From Schlesneria paludicola DSM 18645 (GTDB lineage: Bacteria; Planctomycetota; Planctomycetia; Planctomycetales; Planctomycetaceae): a DNA stretch of 45,415 nt. The notes beneath the pieces are model-generated. The model did no database searches. It was not told where the DNA came from and saw only the letters and a list, made by a program, of their open reading frames with translations. Positions 33,757 through 43,073 of the stretch are shown here, piece after piece. Each line of letters starts with the position of its first letter. Within the stretch, counting starts at the first letter, position 1. The stretch lies in contig CAMBQP010000016.1 of assembly GCA_945869955.1 (NCBI GenBank), positions 1-45,415 on the forward strand. The letters run 5' to 3'. The position numbers were made by a program, and so were the translations under genes.

Positions 33757-34953
33757 TCACTTTTTCCCAGGAATCATCTCATCCCCGTCCGAGGAAACTT
33801 TTTCCCCGTTTTCCAGCGGGAGCTGAGAGCTTTGTGACGACTTTGCGGGGGATTTTTCGTCCGCAGATTTTCTGGGTGCAATGCCTCCCTGGACCTGCAC
33901 GCGAAATTCCGCAGGAACTGCCGTTTTTCCATCGACGTGCTTGCGACCGATCAGCTGGAATTCCGTCAAACCGGGCGGAAGCAGGTAGTACAGGCCTCCG
34001 CTTCGGTCCTGATAAGCACACCGGTAAAGACCGCGACCATGCACAGCCACCAGTTCATGGCCCAGGCCACCCACCAGCGATGTCAGGGCGAGAGAGTCGC
34101 GGAAGACGGTGATGCTTTCGGGAGGAGACTTTTTTGATAAGACTTTTTCATATTGGACCAGAAATTCGGTTGCAGCCTGGTCAATATCCAGTATCCGTTG
34201 GGCTTCGAGTTGTGAAAGATGCTGGCTGAGATATTTTTCCACCGCGGCATTTCCGCTCAGATTGACTCGATAGAAGGCCGCCTGTCCTCCGGCAGCCAAC
34301 GAAATCTGCAACCCTTTTTCGGTTCCCGCCAATTGAATTTGCATGCTATGGCTGTTCAGTGGGACGGGATTTTGCTGCAGCGTCTCGAGCAGCGCGGTGA
34401 CATCCGCCGGGGGAAGTTTGAATTGATTCTTGTCGATCAGGGCTGGGGGCAAATCGAGCGTTGCGGCAGTCTCGGCAATCAGTTCACCCGACAATTTCTC
34501 GGCCAGCAAAACAGAGAACCCAAAGTACCCCGCCAAAGCGAGTAACCCCAGTCCGATGATCCCTCCCACAATCCAACTCTGGTTCCCGCTATTCCGTTTT
34601 TTCAGTCGTGTCACCACCGCTCCAGTCGTCGCGGTACGGTCGATAGGAAGTTCTCCTAACCGCGGTCTGGTCAATTCGGCGGGATCAAATTCGACGACAA
34701 CCGGAGCTACCGTCGCGGCAGCAGGAAGATTGGTCGGAAGACGTGGTTTCGGTTCGCTCCAGGGTGGCCCCTCTGCTGCACTGAGGACGAACGGCTCGGC
34801 ATTCGATTGGGGAACATCGGCCGGCTTCACGGTCGACGTTTTCGGCACACTGATCCGGGTGGCACATTTCGGACAACGCCCCTTTCCGCCACCGGCATTG
34901 TCCGGAACACGAATGATCGCTTTGCAAAACGGACAGGAAAATTCAATCGCCAT
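33757..34953 (-). CDS. zinc-ribbon membrane protein, planctomycete hypothetical
   Basis: A 398-residue protein of unknown function. The N-terminus is a zinc ribbon with four cysteines (CPFC at 7-10 and CPKC at 27-30), a module that planctomycetes often place before a membrane anchor. A Pro-rich cytoplasmic linker follows, then one membrane segment (WIVGGIIGLGLLALAGYFGF, about residues 127-146) and a periplasmic domain of about 250 residues with no recognised motif, ending in a Ser/Lys-rich tail. In the linker, PFVLSAAEG looks like the translation of a dispersed DNA repeat. The ATG at 34953 is chosen because CPFC must be near the N-terminus; one four codons earlier is possible. It is 318 bases downstream of typA on the same strand. 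Confidence 0.75.
   Translation of the reverse strand: MAIEFSCPFCKAIIRVPDNAGGGKGRCPKCATRISVPKTSTVKPADVPQSNAEPFVLSAAEGPPWSEPKPRLPTNLPAAATVAPVVVEFDPAELTRPRLGELPIDRTATTGAVVTRLKKRNSGNQSWIVGGIIGLGLLALAGYFGFSVLLAEKLSGELIAETAATLDLPPALIDKNQFKLPPADVTALLETLQQNPVPLNSHSMQIQLAGTEKGLQISLAAGGQAAFYRVNLSGNAAVEKYLSQHLSQLEAQRILDIDQAATEFLVQYEKVLSKKSPPESITVFRDSLALTSLVGGLGHELVAVHGRGLYRCAYQDRSGGLYYLLPPGLTEFQLIGRKHVDGKTAVPAEFRVQVQGGIAPRKSADEKSPAKSSQSSQLPLENGEKVSSDGDEMIPGKK
34768..34795. repeat. PFVLSAAEG-encoding repeat insertion
   Basis: The stretch GCTGCACTGAGGACGAACGG, plus flanking bases, resembles the widespread bacterial repeat with core CTCAGGACGAACGG that is often translated as PFVLSLSKG or PFVLSAAEG. Here it lies in frame inside the zinc-ribbon protein's linker. 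The identification is from memory. Confidence 0.5.
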
Positions 34954-35271
34954 GCTCAGGTTCATTCCGCGTCTAAGAATGAGAGATTACCGGGACGTGC
35001 ATTTCATCATCTTCCGCTGGCGACGAAAAGCCAACCGACAATGTGCCAGAAGACAATGTGTCAGACGGGGAGGCTCAAATCTTGCAACCAATGGTTTTTT
35101 CTCGTGGAACAAAGTCACTCGCACACCGAGGCCGCGGATGCAGAGGTGGCACATGCAGCATGACTCCACGGCTTTGATTCAATGGCTTGGGCTTTGATTA
35201 ATGACAACAGCCTGATCGAAACCGATCAGGCTGTTGGTAACTCAAGGTTTTGCGACCGACTGCAATCAGAC
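34954..35271. other. intergenic region between typA and zinc-ribbon gene
   Basis: This 318-base gap on the minus-strand run contains the typA terminator-like hairpin (35205-35236) and a 14-bp direct repeat (GACAATGTGCCAGA at 35037-35050, GACAATGTGTCAGA at 35052-35065) about 85-110 bases upstream of the zinc-ribbon gene, which could be an operator. No gene is seen. Confidence 0.55.
35205..35236 (-). terminator. stem-loop after typA
   Basis: CAACAGCCTGATCG (35205-35218) pairs perfectly with CGATCAGGCTGTTG (35223-35236), leaving a 4-base loop. It lies 36 bases beyond the typA stop. The following bases on the minus strand are only moderately T-rich. Confidence 0.7.
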
Positions 35272-37107
35272 TCAGGCGTTCGAAGAACCGCGACCTTCGC
35301 GTTTTCGTTCCTGTTCGGTCAAACGAATCTTTCGCAAGCGAATGACGCTGGGGGTCACCTCAACGTACTCGTCGTCTTCGATGTATTCGAGTGCCGCTTC
35401 GAGTGACAATCGGCGAGCTGGTTTCAGAGAAATGTTTTCGTCATTACCCGACGACCGCATGTTGGTCAGCTGTTTTTCCTTGATCGGATTGACCACCATG
35501 TCATTGTCACGAGAATTCTCGCCGACAATCATCCCTTCGTAAACTTCATCGCCGGGTGCGACAAACATTTCGGCCCGATCTTGCAGCTTAAAGAGCGAAA
35601 AGCCAACCGCTTTGCCTCGTTCCTGCGAGACCAGTACGCCGTTCTGGCGACGAGGAACCGAGCCTTCGACTTCTTTGTATTGCTCAAACCGATGGTGAAT
35701 CACCGCTTCACCCTTGGTCGAATTCAGCATGCGGGTTCGAATTCCGATCAGGCCGCGTGAAGGGATGGAAAATTCGAGGTGGGTCGAACCGAGATCATTA
35801 CCGGTCATTTCGACCAGTTCACCACGACGATTTCCGACGATTTCCATCACCGGTCCGACGTACTCGGTCGGCACATCGACGACCAAAATTTCGAACGGCT
35901 CACACATTTTGTCGTCGATTTGCTTGCGAATCACGGTCGGCTTTCCGACAGAAAGCTCGTACCCTTCCCGACGCATCGTTTCGACCAGAATCGACAGATG
36001 CAGCACGCCGCGACCCGAAACCTTGAAAGCGTCTTTGTCGCCAAAGTCTTCCACGCGGAGCGCCACGTTGGATTCGAGTTCTCGTGCCAGTCGAGCACGG
36101 ATGTGGCGACTGGTCAGGAACTTGCCGCCGCCAGACAGGCCCGCGAACGGTGACGAGTTGATCGTGAAGAGCATTGACAAGGTCGGCTCATCAACACTGA
36201 TTCGTGGCAGGGCAATCGGGTTGATGGGACAGGCGACCGTATCACCGATTTCAGGTTTTTCCAGACCGGTCAGGGCGACGATGTCTCCGGCAGTCGCTTC
36301 GAGGACCGCAATCCGGCCCAGCTTTTCGAAGACTTCGACGTTGACGACCTGATCGGGGAGTTTCGCCCCGTTGGACTTCATCATCACGACCTTCTGGCCC
36401 GGCTTGATGCTACCGCCGACGATGCGTCCCGTCGCAATTCGACCGACGAATTCCGAGTAAGCCAGCGAGGTGACCATCATCTGAAAGGGGCCATCGACAT
36501 TGGCGATTGGTCCAGGAACCTTTTCGATGATCATGTCCAGCAGGGGCTTGATCGAGTCACCGAAGACTTCGGGGTCATGCGTGGCAAAACCCGCTCGTCC
36601 GCTCGCGAAGATGTAGGGAAAATCAAGCGTTGCATCGTCGGCACCCAGTTCGACAAACAGGTCAAAGGTTTCGGACAAGACCTGCTGGGGCCGGGCATCG
36701 GCGCGGTCGATTTTGTTGACGACAACGATCGGCTGGAGACCGACTTCGAGGGCCTTCTGCAGCACAAAGCGGGTCTGAGGACGGGGACCTTCAAAAGCGT
36801 CAACCAGCACCAGGCATCCATCGGCCATCTGCAGCACTCGTTCGACTTCGCCGCCAAAGTCGGCGTGGCCGGGTGTATCGATAATGTTGATTTTCGTGCC
36901 CAGATAGTTGAGCGCGATATTTTTGGCGAGAATCGTAATACCACGTTCCCGTTCCAAGTCGTTGGAATCGAGAATACAGTCTTGCTGTACTTGGGACTCG
37001 CGGAACTGACCACTGGCTTTGATCAGGCAATCGACGAGGGTCGTCTTGCCGTGGTCAACGTGGGCGATGATAGCAATGTTGCGAATGTCAGACCGTCGGG
37101 TGTTCAT
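35272..37107 (-). CDS. typA: TypA/BipA ribosome-associated GTPase
   Basis: A 611-residue translational GTPase related to EF-G, which binds the 70S ribosome and helps 50S assembly and stress responses. The G domain has [19 protein letters not shown] (G1, residues 9-27), RGITILAKN (G2), [16 protein letters not shown] (G3) and [12 protein letters not shown] (G4). The C-terminal part has [20 protein letters not shown] and the TypA-specific [19 protein letters not shown]. The length equals that of E. coli BipA-type proteins (about 605-615). The frame is open 50 codons further upstream, but the ATG at 37107 directly precedes the family start. It is divergent from ftsY across 532 bases and ends with a strong hairpin. 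Confidence 0.95.
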   Translation of the reverse strand: MNTRRSDIRNIAIIAHVDHGKTTLVDCLIKASGQFRESQVQQDCILDSNDLERERGITILAKNIALNYLGTKINIIDTPGHADFGGEVERVLQMADGCLVLVDAFEGPRPQTRFVLQKALEVGLQPIVVVNKIDRADARPQQVLSETFDLFVELGADDATLDFPYIFASGRAGFATHDPEVFGDSIKPLLDMIIEKVPGPIANVDGPFQMMVTSLAYSEFVGRIATGRIVGGSIKPGQKVVMMKSNGAKLPDQVVNVEVFEKLGRIAVLEATAGDIVALTGLEKPEIGDTVACPINPIALPRISVDEPTLSMLFTINSSPFAGLSGGGKFLTSRHIRARLARELESNVALRVEDFGDKDAFKVSGRGVLHLSILVETMRREGYELSVGKPTVIRKQIDDKMCEPFEILVVDVPTEYVGPVMEIVGNRRGELVEMTGNDLGSTHLEFSIPSRGLIGIRTRMLNSTKGEAVIHHRFEQYKEVEGSVPRRQNGVLVSQERGKAVGFSLFKLQDRAEMFVAPGDEVYEGMIVGENSRDNDMVVNPIKEKQLTNMRSSGNDENISLKPARRLSLEAALEYIEDDEYVEVTPSVIRLRKIRLTEQERKREGRGSSNA

Positions 37108-37639
37108 GGCGACTCGTTGAGCGGGCTTCCACGCGGGAAGCGGACCTGGGAAATTGGAAACTACTGGTTTAACAGCCGGGTTTTTAACAGCCGACTTTTT
37201 TCCAGACGGGGTGGGTTCACGTCGTCGAGGACTCGCGGCGGGCAGACTGGCTGGCACAGCTCTTCACACACAGGGCTGGCGCACGCTCAGATGGCAGTGA
37301 AGTTTCTTTAGTATAGCAACGAGATCCTGCTTCGTGAAGCCTAATTTTTCCTGTTCATCACAAAGTGCTGGGTTTGAGACCCTTTTTTCGCAAAATCACA
37401 CCGGAAAATTCCGGAATGAGCCGGCAGAATGTTGTTTTTTCCTGGGATCTACGACCCCATTTCCGTCTTCAGCACGATTCGACTCGGTTTGCAGCGATCT
37501 GATGGAATTGATCTATTCCAGAATGATTCCAGAATGATTCCAGAATGAATTGTTCCGATTTGCTGTTGCCTTGCCAGAACTCTATGATCGAATCGAATTC
37601 ACCCCCTTGCTCCGTATTTGTATTCGAGAATTTCGCATC
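37108..37639. other. divergent intergenic region between typA and ftsY
   Basis: This 532-base gap must hold the control regions of both genes. The only clear structure is a triple 11-bp direct repeat at 37515-37547, about 90 bases before ftsY. I see no credible additional gene. Confidence 0.55.
37515..37547 (+). repeat. three tandem 11-bp direct repeats
   Basis: ATTCCAGAATG occurs three times without a gap or substitution (37515-37525, 37526-37536, 37537-37547). A period of 11 bases is one helical turn. The unit contains the short dyad TTC-N2-GAA. The array ends 92 bases before the ftsY start. Confidence 0.9.
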
Positions 37640-38584
37640 ATGGGTTTCTTTGACAAACTGAAACAAGGACTGCAACGGACCAAACAGCTGTTGCTGACTG
37701 ATGTTCGGGATATTTTTCGGTCTGGCGAGATCCTGGACGAAGCCAAACTCGAACAATTTGAAGGCCGCTTGATCCGTACCGATATGGGTGTTGCCGCTTC
37801 ATCGCTGATCGTCGATGAGCTCCGCACCAAATATCTCGGCCGAACACTCAATCTCACCGAGCTTTGGGGAACGGTCAAAGAGACCATCCTAGGCCTGCTC
37901 AAGGGGTCGGACGGAACCGTCTGGGACCCGGAACAACCCCTCTCGCCGCTGAAGTTTGCCGAAGCCGGCCCCACCGTGATCCTGGTAACTGGTGTCAACG
38001 GGACCGGGAAAACAACTTCGATCGCCAAGCTCTCTAAGCTTCTGACCACATCCGGAAAGAAAGTGATGTTGGCAGCAGGAGATACGTTCCGAGCGGCTGC
38101 CGTCGAACAGCTCACCATGTGGAGCTCACGTCTGGGCTGCGAGATTGTCACCCGCCCGAGCGGAACTGATCCCGCCAGCGTCGCGTTTTCGGGCTGTGAA
38201 GAGGCCTTGAAGTCGAATGTCGACATTCTGATCATCGACACTGCCGGTCGGCTGCATAACCAAGCGAACCTGATGAAAGAACTGGAAAAAATTCGCCGGG
38301 TGATCGACAAAAAAATCCCCGGTGCTCCCCATGAATGCTTGCTGGTGATTGATGCGACCACAGGTCAAAACGGCTTGAACCAGGCCAAACACTTCAGTGA
38401 AGCGGCCCACTGCACCGGAATCATCCTCGCTAAACTCGACGGCACCGCCAAAGGAGGAGTCACCGTCGCAATTCGCCAGCAAATGGGGATCCCCGTCAAA
38501 TACGTCGGCGTCGGTGAACAAATCGACGATCTGCAACTCTTCAACCCCGAACAATTCGTCAATGCCCTGTTCGACGAGAGTTGA
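37640..38584 (+). CDS. ftsY: signal recognition particle receptor FtsY
   Basis: A 314-residue SRP GTPase that docks ribosome-SRP complexes at the membrane for co-translational insertion. It consists of the N and G domains only, without the long acidic A domain of E. coli FtsY. The N domain begins at MGFFDKLKQGLQRTKQLL; G-domain motifs are VTGVNGTGKTTSIAKL (G1, GVNGTGKTT at 118-126), AAGDTFRAAAVEQL (G2), IIDTAGRLHNQANLM (G3) and LAKLDGTAKGG (G4/G5). IDATTGQNG is also diagnostic. I start at the ATG at 37640; the frame is open 30 codons further, but the family begins here. Confidence is very high. Confidence 0.95.
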   Translation: MGFFDKLKQGLQRTKQLLLTDVRDIFRSGEILDEAKLEQFEGRLIRTDMGVAASSLIVDELRTKYLGRTLNLTELWGTVKETILGLLKGSDGTVWDPEQPLSPLKFAEAGPTVILVTGVNGTGKTTSIAKLSKLLTTSGKKVMLAAGDTFRAAAVEQLTMWSSRLGCEIVTRPSGTDPASVAFSGCEEALKSNVDILIIDTAGRLHNQANLMKELEKIRRVIDKKIPGAPHECLLVIDATTGQNGLNQAKHFSEAAHCTGIILAKLDGTAKGGVTVAIRQQMGIPVKYVGVGEQIDDLQLFNPEQFVNALFDES

Positions 38585-39290
38585 CCGTTCTGCGAAGGCT
38601 GTTCGGGTGCCGTCCCCGGCGAAACTTGTTGCCATCAGCCTCAAACTACATGACACATGAAGATTGCACCGCGGAAAAATGCCGAACAATTTTGGTTTTT
38701 AGAGAGTGCAACAAGCCGCTCAATCGGCTGTTTTTCAGCAAAGAGTTGGAACGTGAATTTGCCGTTTTCCCTCTGAATGGGCAGATTCCTGTTAACGCAA
38801 AATCCAGTTCGACTGAGGTTCGATTCGAGACCGTTATTTAACCAGCATCCCGCACACACACAACCGTCTCCTCGAACCGAGGGATTGATTCCGGCTCCAA
38901 GACGCGCCGAATAAAAACCTCAATTCCATCGTCCAGACCGCCGTACTGCGGATGCGCGAACGGATCTTTGATGTTGAATTGCGGGCGAGTTCTTTCCATT
39001 TCCGAACCGAAGAAGATCTTGCCGTCGCATGAGTTCCACCCAATTGCCGCAGATCACTGATTTTCTTGGCCAGATTTTCCCTGTCAGAGCGACAAAATCC
39101 TTTTTTTTGCATACCATCAACAAACCGTCGTGGCAAAGATCATCCGCTGCCGATTTGACACAGGCAATGTCCCAAGGGGGCCTGAGAGAAAAGGCAACAA
39201 AACACTTCCCGCGCAAGCGGGCTGGTCTGTGGTACGTCAGTCTGTGGTAAGTCATCAGATCTCATCCCCCACCTTGATCGTGAACCGTGG
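38585..39290. other. 706-base gap with a possible decayed gene
   Basis: Between ftsY and the glycolate oxidase genes there is no intact gene of credible size. On the minus strand, 38838-39120 reads like a broken coding sequence (described separately). The rest appears empty. Confidence 0.5.
38838..39120 (-). pseudogene. possible frameshifted small gene
   Basis: On the minus strand a 53-codon frame from the ATG at 38999 to the stop at 38838 encodes a natural-looking peptide: MERTRPQFNIKDPFAHPQYG, then a GLDDGIEVFIRRVLEPESIP segment and a tail ending VVCVRDAG. The same frame stays open for about 18 codons upstream (GWNSCDGKIFFGSE) with no start codon. Just before that, another frame reads MQKKGFCRSDRENLAKKISD, beginning beside a run of eight A residues (about 39105-39112). 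The two pieces together suggest one coding sequence interrupted by a frameshift. I do not recognise the family. A true 53-residue gene is the alternative. Confidence 0.35.
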
Positions 39291-41762
39291 ATGAAATCCC
39301 TTGTGCAAGCGGACACTATGAAACCGAATCGAATTGATGGAATCCTCAAACAGTCGGGTGTTCGCAGCCGCGTGTTGACCTCCCCGGCGCAACTGGCAGG
39401 ATACGACGCCGACGGGCTGGGCTACAAAACCTTCCGCCCGGATGCGGTCGTGATTCCGACCGACGCTGACGAAATGGTCCGGGTGCTGAAAAGTGCCAAA
39501 GAGCTCGATGTCCCCATTTGCATCCGTGGAGCCGGCACTTCGTTGTCGGGTGGGCCGGTTGCTGCCCAGGGTGGGGTCATTGTTCATACGTCGGCGTTGC
39601 GCAGCGTCCGAACGATCAGCACGGCAGGATTCTGGTGTGAAGTCGAATGTGGTGTCACGCTCAATCAACTCGACGAAGCCCTGAAGCCGCATGGGGTCTT
39701 TTACCCCCCAGACCCTTCCAGCGGCCCCGTTTGTACACTCGGTGGCAACGTCGCCATGAACGCCGGCGGGGCACATTGCTTTCGTTACGGAGTGACCAGT
39801 AATTATGTGCTCGGAGTGGAAGCGATTCTGCTGGATGGAACGGTCCACCGCTTCGGAGGCCCAGCCGGAGGACGCGGGCCCTGGCGTGAGGACTGGAAAC
39901 GGTTCATGGTCGGTTCGGAAGGGACGCTGGGGGCCTTTACCCGTTTCTGGCTACGGGTGTTGCCACGCCCCGACAAAGTCTGGACGTTCCGCGCTACGTA
40001 TGCCGATCTGCACACCGCCGAAAAAGCGATCCATGCCCTGGTCGCACATTCGTCCTTTCCGGTCGCAATCGAACTGATGGATCCGCGCTGTGTCGCGATG
40101 GTCGAAAACAGTCCGATGGCGGTGGGGCTGCCAAAAGATTCGTTCATGCTGCTGACCGAGATTGACGGACCACCCGAACTGGTTGATGCCCGCGTCGAAG
40201 CGGTGGCGGAAATTTTACGCTCGGCTGGCTCCAAAGACGTCGTCTTCAGCGACGACGAAGAACAGCGCAAGAAGCTCTGGAAAGCCCGTAAGGCCGCGGG
40301 GGGATTGATGGGCCAACTGAGCGCCGACTTCGTGGTCCAGGATGCCGTCATCCCCAAGCGAGCCCTGGCCGAACTGTTACAATTGGTCTACGACGAAGCG
40401 GATGCGGCGGGGGTCCGTGCGGTGAACGTCTTTCATGCAGGGGACGGTAACCTGCATCCTAATTTCCTGTTCGACTCCCGCAAACCGGGTGAGCTGGAAA
40501 AAATCGAGCTCATCGGTAAACGTCTGATGCAGCGCGTGGTTGATGTCGGTGGTACGTTGTCGGGCGAGCACGGGATTGGTAACGATAAAACCGCCTATAT
40601 GCCGATGGTGTTTGGCGCGGAAATGACGCGGATTCAACTCTCGATTCCCGCCATCTTCAACCCAAAACATCAGCTCAACCCGCTCAAAGTTTTCGGGGAT
40701 CGACGATTTGCCGTCGTGCATCCCCCCAACGGAATCTCGACCGGCGGCGCTTCGTCTGGAGCCGACTCTGGGACACCGCATCCGTACGAATCGCACGCGG
40801 CGGCGGACGAAAAAATTCCGTTGAAAGAAGTCGGTTCCCGCTGTTTTACGCCATTCCTGGATGCGATTGACGGGGTTGTTTGTCTGTCGGCCGAGGCGAC
40901 TGCCGCCGAGATTCAGGACTTGGCCGCACCACATCACTTACGTTTTCCCCTCTTGATTGACTCGTCCGCCACGTTGCGTGAACAGGTCAATGCAACCGGT
41001 TTTGCCCCGGCTTCGTCCCGGTTTGGCCCCTTCTGCGACAACATCGTCGGGATGAACTGGAAACTCCCCAGCGGTCATCTCGTCCGGGTGGGAGAACGGG
41101 TCGTGAAAACGACGACGGGCTATGACCTGTTTCGCTTCCTGCTCGGATCCGGTGACCGCTTTGGCCAACCGATCGACTATGTATTACGATTACGCCCCGA
41201 TTGCGGCATCACGAGTGTGCATCATCTGTCGGGTACGACCAGGACGATTGTCGCCGCCATCCCGAAACTGCTGAGCAATTGCTGGATGCACTGGCTGGAT
41301 TCGATCGACTTTCTGGCCGATGGAACCGACGAAACGTGCCAGTTGCGAATCGTGGTCAATGGCCCCGCAGCCGAATCTCCGCTGGTCGAGGCGTTCTTGA
41401 CAGGGTTTGCGGGCTCGTTTGGCCTGACGCGGGAAAGTCAGCACGACATTCCCGCCCCGACCGATGGCTGTCCTGATTTCGTCTTCAAGACCTCACCCGA
41501 AACCGTTGTCGCGTTAGCACGCCGCATCGCGAACATCTCGGGAATTCACTGCGTGGCACTCTGTTACAACGGTGTGCTGCATGGTTACGTTCCCGACGAT
41601 CTCAACAAGCTCGATCGCATCACACAGTTAGTCAGAGAACACGAGGATGCACTGGTAGCGGTCGGTGGTGATTGGCATTCTCGTCATTTGCCTGCGGAAA
41701 AACCGTCTGCACGGGAAGCCACCTGGATTTCCCTTCTTGAACAGGAAACAAACAGAGCGTGA
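39291..41762 (+). CDS. glcDE: glycolate oxidase GlcD-GlcE fusion
   Basis: An 823-residue flavoprotein that joins two subunits of glycolate oxidase, which oxidises glycolate to glyoxylate. Residues 1-480 match GlcD (FAD-linked oxidase, PF01565 and PF02913): PTDADEMVRVLKSAKELDVP, RGAGTSLSGGPVA, GGNVAMNAGGAHCFRYGVTS, KRFMVGSEGTLGAFT, NVFHAGDGNLHPNFLFD and GTLSGEHGIGNDKTAYM. After a Ser/Gly-rich linker (about 485-510) the rest resembles GlcE, with a second, shorter FAD-type half (VVCLSAEATAAEIQDL, GERVVKTTTGYDLFRFLLGS). In E. coli the two are separate. The ATG at 39291 is the longest reading; 39318 is an alternative with GGA upstream. It overlaps glcF by four bases (GTGA), so they are coupled. 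Confidence 0.9.
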   Translation: MKSLVQADTMKPNRIDGILKQSGVRSRVLTSPAQLAGYDADGLGYKTFRPDAVVIPTDADEMVRVLKSAKELDVPICIRGAGTSLSGGPVAAQGGVIVHTSALRSVRTISTAGFWCEVECGVTLNQLDEALKPHGVFYPPDPSSGPVCTLGGNVAMNAGGAHCFRYGVTSNYVLGVEAILLDGTVHRFGGPAGGRGPWREDWKRFMVGSEGTLGAFTRFWLRVLPRPDKVWTFRATYADLHTAEKAIHALVAHSSFPVAIELMDPRCVAMVENSPMAVGLPKDSFMLLTEIDGPPELVDARVEAVAEILRSAGSKDVVFSDDEEQRKKLWKARKAAGGLMGQLSADFVVQDAVIPKRALAELLQLVYDEADAAGVRAVNVFHAGDGNLHPNFLFDSRKPGELEKIELIGKRLMQRVVDVGGTLSGEHGIGNDKTAYMPMVFGAEMTRIQLSIPAIFNPKHQLNPLKVFGDRRFAVVHPPNGISTGGASSGADSGTPHPYESHAAADEKIPLKEVGSRCFTPFLDAIDGVVCLSAEATAAEIQDLAAPHHLRFPLLIDSSATLREQVNATGFAPASSRFGPFCDNIVGMNWKLPSGHLVRVGERVVKTTTGYDLFRFLLGSGDRFGQPIDYVLRLRPDCGITSVHHLSGTTRTIVAAIPKLLSNCWMHWLDSIDFLADGTDETCQLRIVVNGPAAESPLVEAFLTGFAGSFGLTRESQHDIPAPTDGCPDFVFKTSPETVVALARRIANISGIHCVALCYNGVLHGYVPDDLNKLDRITQLVREHEDALVAVGGDWHSRHLPAEKPSAREATWISLLEQETNRA

Positions 41763-43000
41763 CAAAATCGCCTCCCACAACTACGAATGTTGCGAGCGAA
41801 TGTGGCTCGCACGATCCAGACCTGCTGGCAAGCTGCGTTCACTGCGGCTTTTGCCTCGAAGTCTGTCCCACTTACAAATTGACGGGGGATGAAAACAACT
41901 CGCCCCGCGGCCGATTGCGCCTGTGGCGTGAAGAAGCGGAAGGAAGATTAGTCCAAGACCCCTGGACCGACTTTTACACTGCGGAATGTGTCGGCTGTCT
42001 CGCCTGTGAATCCGCCTGTCCCGCGAACGTTCCTTACGGCGAAATCTTCGAGCAGGTCAAGCATGCGCACGTGGCAACTGGACGGTCGAAACCGCCGCTA
42101 ATGCTACGGCTCGCCGCACGGCTCGCTGCGCGCCCCTTCCTGTTCAATTTAGCGATGCTTCCCGCTCGCCTGTTGCGACAGACGGGGCTGCTGAGGCATC
42201 GATTCCTGTTTCCGGGCCGACCTGCGGTGCTGCAGTCGACGGCGGATTACGCACGACAACTGATGAGTCAGCACCGACCGACCGGACCACGTGTGGCCCT
42301 GTTGACCGGCTGCCTGATGGAATCGCTATTTCGCGAAATCAACTTTGCCACCGTTCGCGTCTTGATCGAAAACAACATTCAGGTCGTGATTCCCCCGGAT
42401 CAGGGGTGTTGTGGTGCGTTTCAAGAACATACCGGGATGGCGGGTGTTGAGGCCCTGCGGACCAATAATCGACAGGCCTTTGGAAACCTGGATGTCGAGG
42501 CGATCGTTAGTAACTCATCCGGTTGCGGACTGGCATTAAGCAAGGGGCTCGAGGGGACTCTGCCGGTACGTGACGTACTCAGCTTTCTCGGTGAACAAAC
42601 GCTCGTGTCGCGACCGCGACGTGATCAGGGAACTCGGGTTTATGTCGATCTTCCCTGTCACTTGATCCATGGCCAGAAGGTTGCGGGAATTCCGACCCAT
42701 GTGCTGAATGCAACAGGATATTCATGGGAGCTTGCCCCGCAGGCTCGGGATTGCTGCGGGTCGGGAGGGGTGTACAACATTCAAAAGCCGGAAAACTCGC
42801 GCGAGATTCTGGCGAAGAAATCGGCGTTTCTGAACCAGGCGGCGGGCAAACCGGTGATTCTGGCGACCTCGAATCATGTCTGTATGATGCAATGGAATTC
42901 GGCCCGATCCGGTGGTCTGGTGACCAAGCCTTACGAAGTCCGTCACGTCATTCAGTTGCTCGACCCCGGTGAAACGTTCACGATTCGCCAGCCATCGTAA
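41759..43000 (+). CDS. glcF: glycolate oxidase iron-sulfur subunit GlcF
   Basis: A 413-residue Fe-S protein. Two 4Fe-4S ferredoxin-type motifs lie near the N-terminus: Cys26, 29, 32 and 36 in SCVHCGFCLEVCPTYKL, and Cys77, 80, 83 and 87 in ECVGCLACESACPANVPYG. They are followed by two CCG (DUF3400/heterodisulfide reductase-type) domains with GCCGAFQEHTG and DCCGSGGVYNIQKPENSREI. The protein takes electrons from the GlcD-GlcE flavin and passes them to the quinone pool. It starts at a GTG overlapping the upstream stop, which fixes both the start and the operon. It is convergent with the membrane-spermidine synthase gene, with a hairpin between. Confidence 0.93.
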   Translation: MTKSPPTTTNVASECGSHDPDLLASCVHCGFCLEVCPTYKLTGDENNSPRGRLRLWREEAEGRLVQDPWTDFYTAECVGCLACESACPANVPYGEIFEQVKHAHVATGRSKPPLMLRLAARLAARPFLFNLAMLPARLLRQTGLLRHRFLFPGRPAVLQSTADYARQLMSQHRPTGPRVALLTGCLMESLFREINFATVRVLIENNIQVVIPPDQGCCGAFQEHTGMAGVEALRTNNRQAFGNLDVEAIVSNSSGCGLALSKGLEGTLPVRDVLSFLGEQTLVSRPRRDQGTRVYVDLPCHLIHGQKVAGIPTHVLNATGYSWELAPQARDCCGSGGVYNIQKPENSREILAKKSAFLNQAAGKPVILATSNHVCMMQWNSARSGGLVTKPYEVRHVIQLLDPGETFTIRQPS

Positions 43001-43009
43001 TGTCCTTTT

Positions 43010-43039
43010 CACGGCATCGGAGAAGACTTCGATGCCGTG
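43010..43039. terminator. hairpin between convergent glcF and the next gene
   Basis: CACGGCATCG (43010-43019) pairs with CGATGCCGTG (43030-43039); an inner GAAG/CTTC pairing can extend the stem with a bulge. It sits centrally in the 73-base convergent gap. No T-run follows on either strand. Confidence 0.55.
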
Positions 43040-43073
43040 GCACATGATGCGTAATTTTCACGTTGACAAAGCA

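Noticed and set aside
37515..37547. Heat-shock-element-like TTC-N2-GAA pattern
   Set aside because: That arrangement belongs to eukaryotic heat-shock factor; in a bacterium the likeness is most likely chance.
39029..39250. A 73-codon plus-strand frame before the glycolate oxidase genes
   Set aside because: It has no ribosome site or family likeness and lies opposite the better-looking minus-strand remnant.
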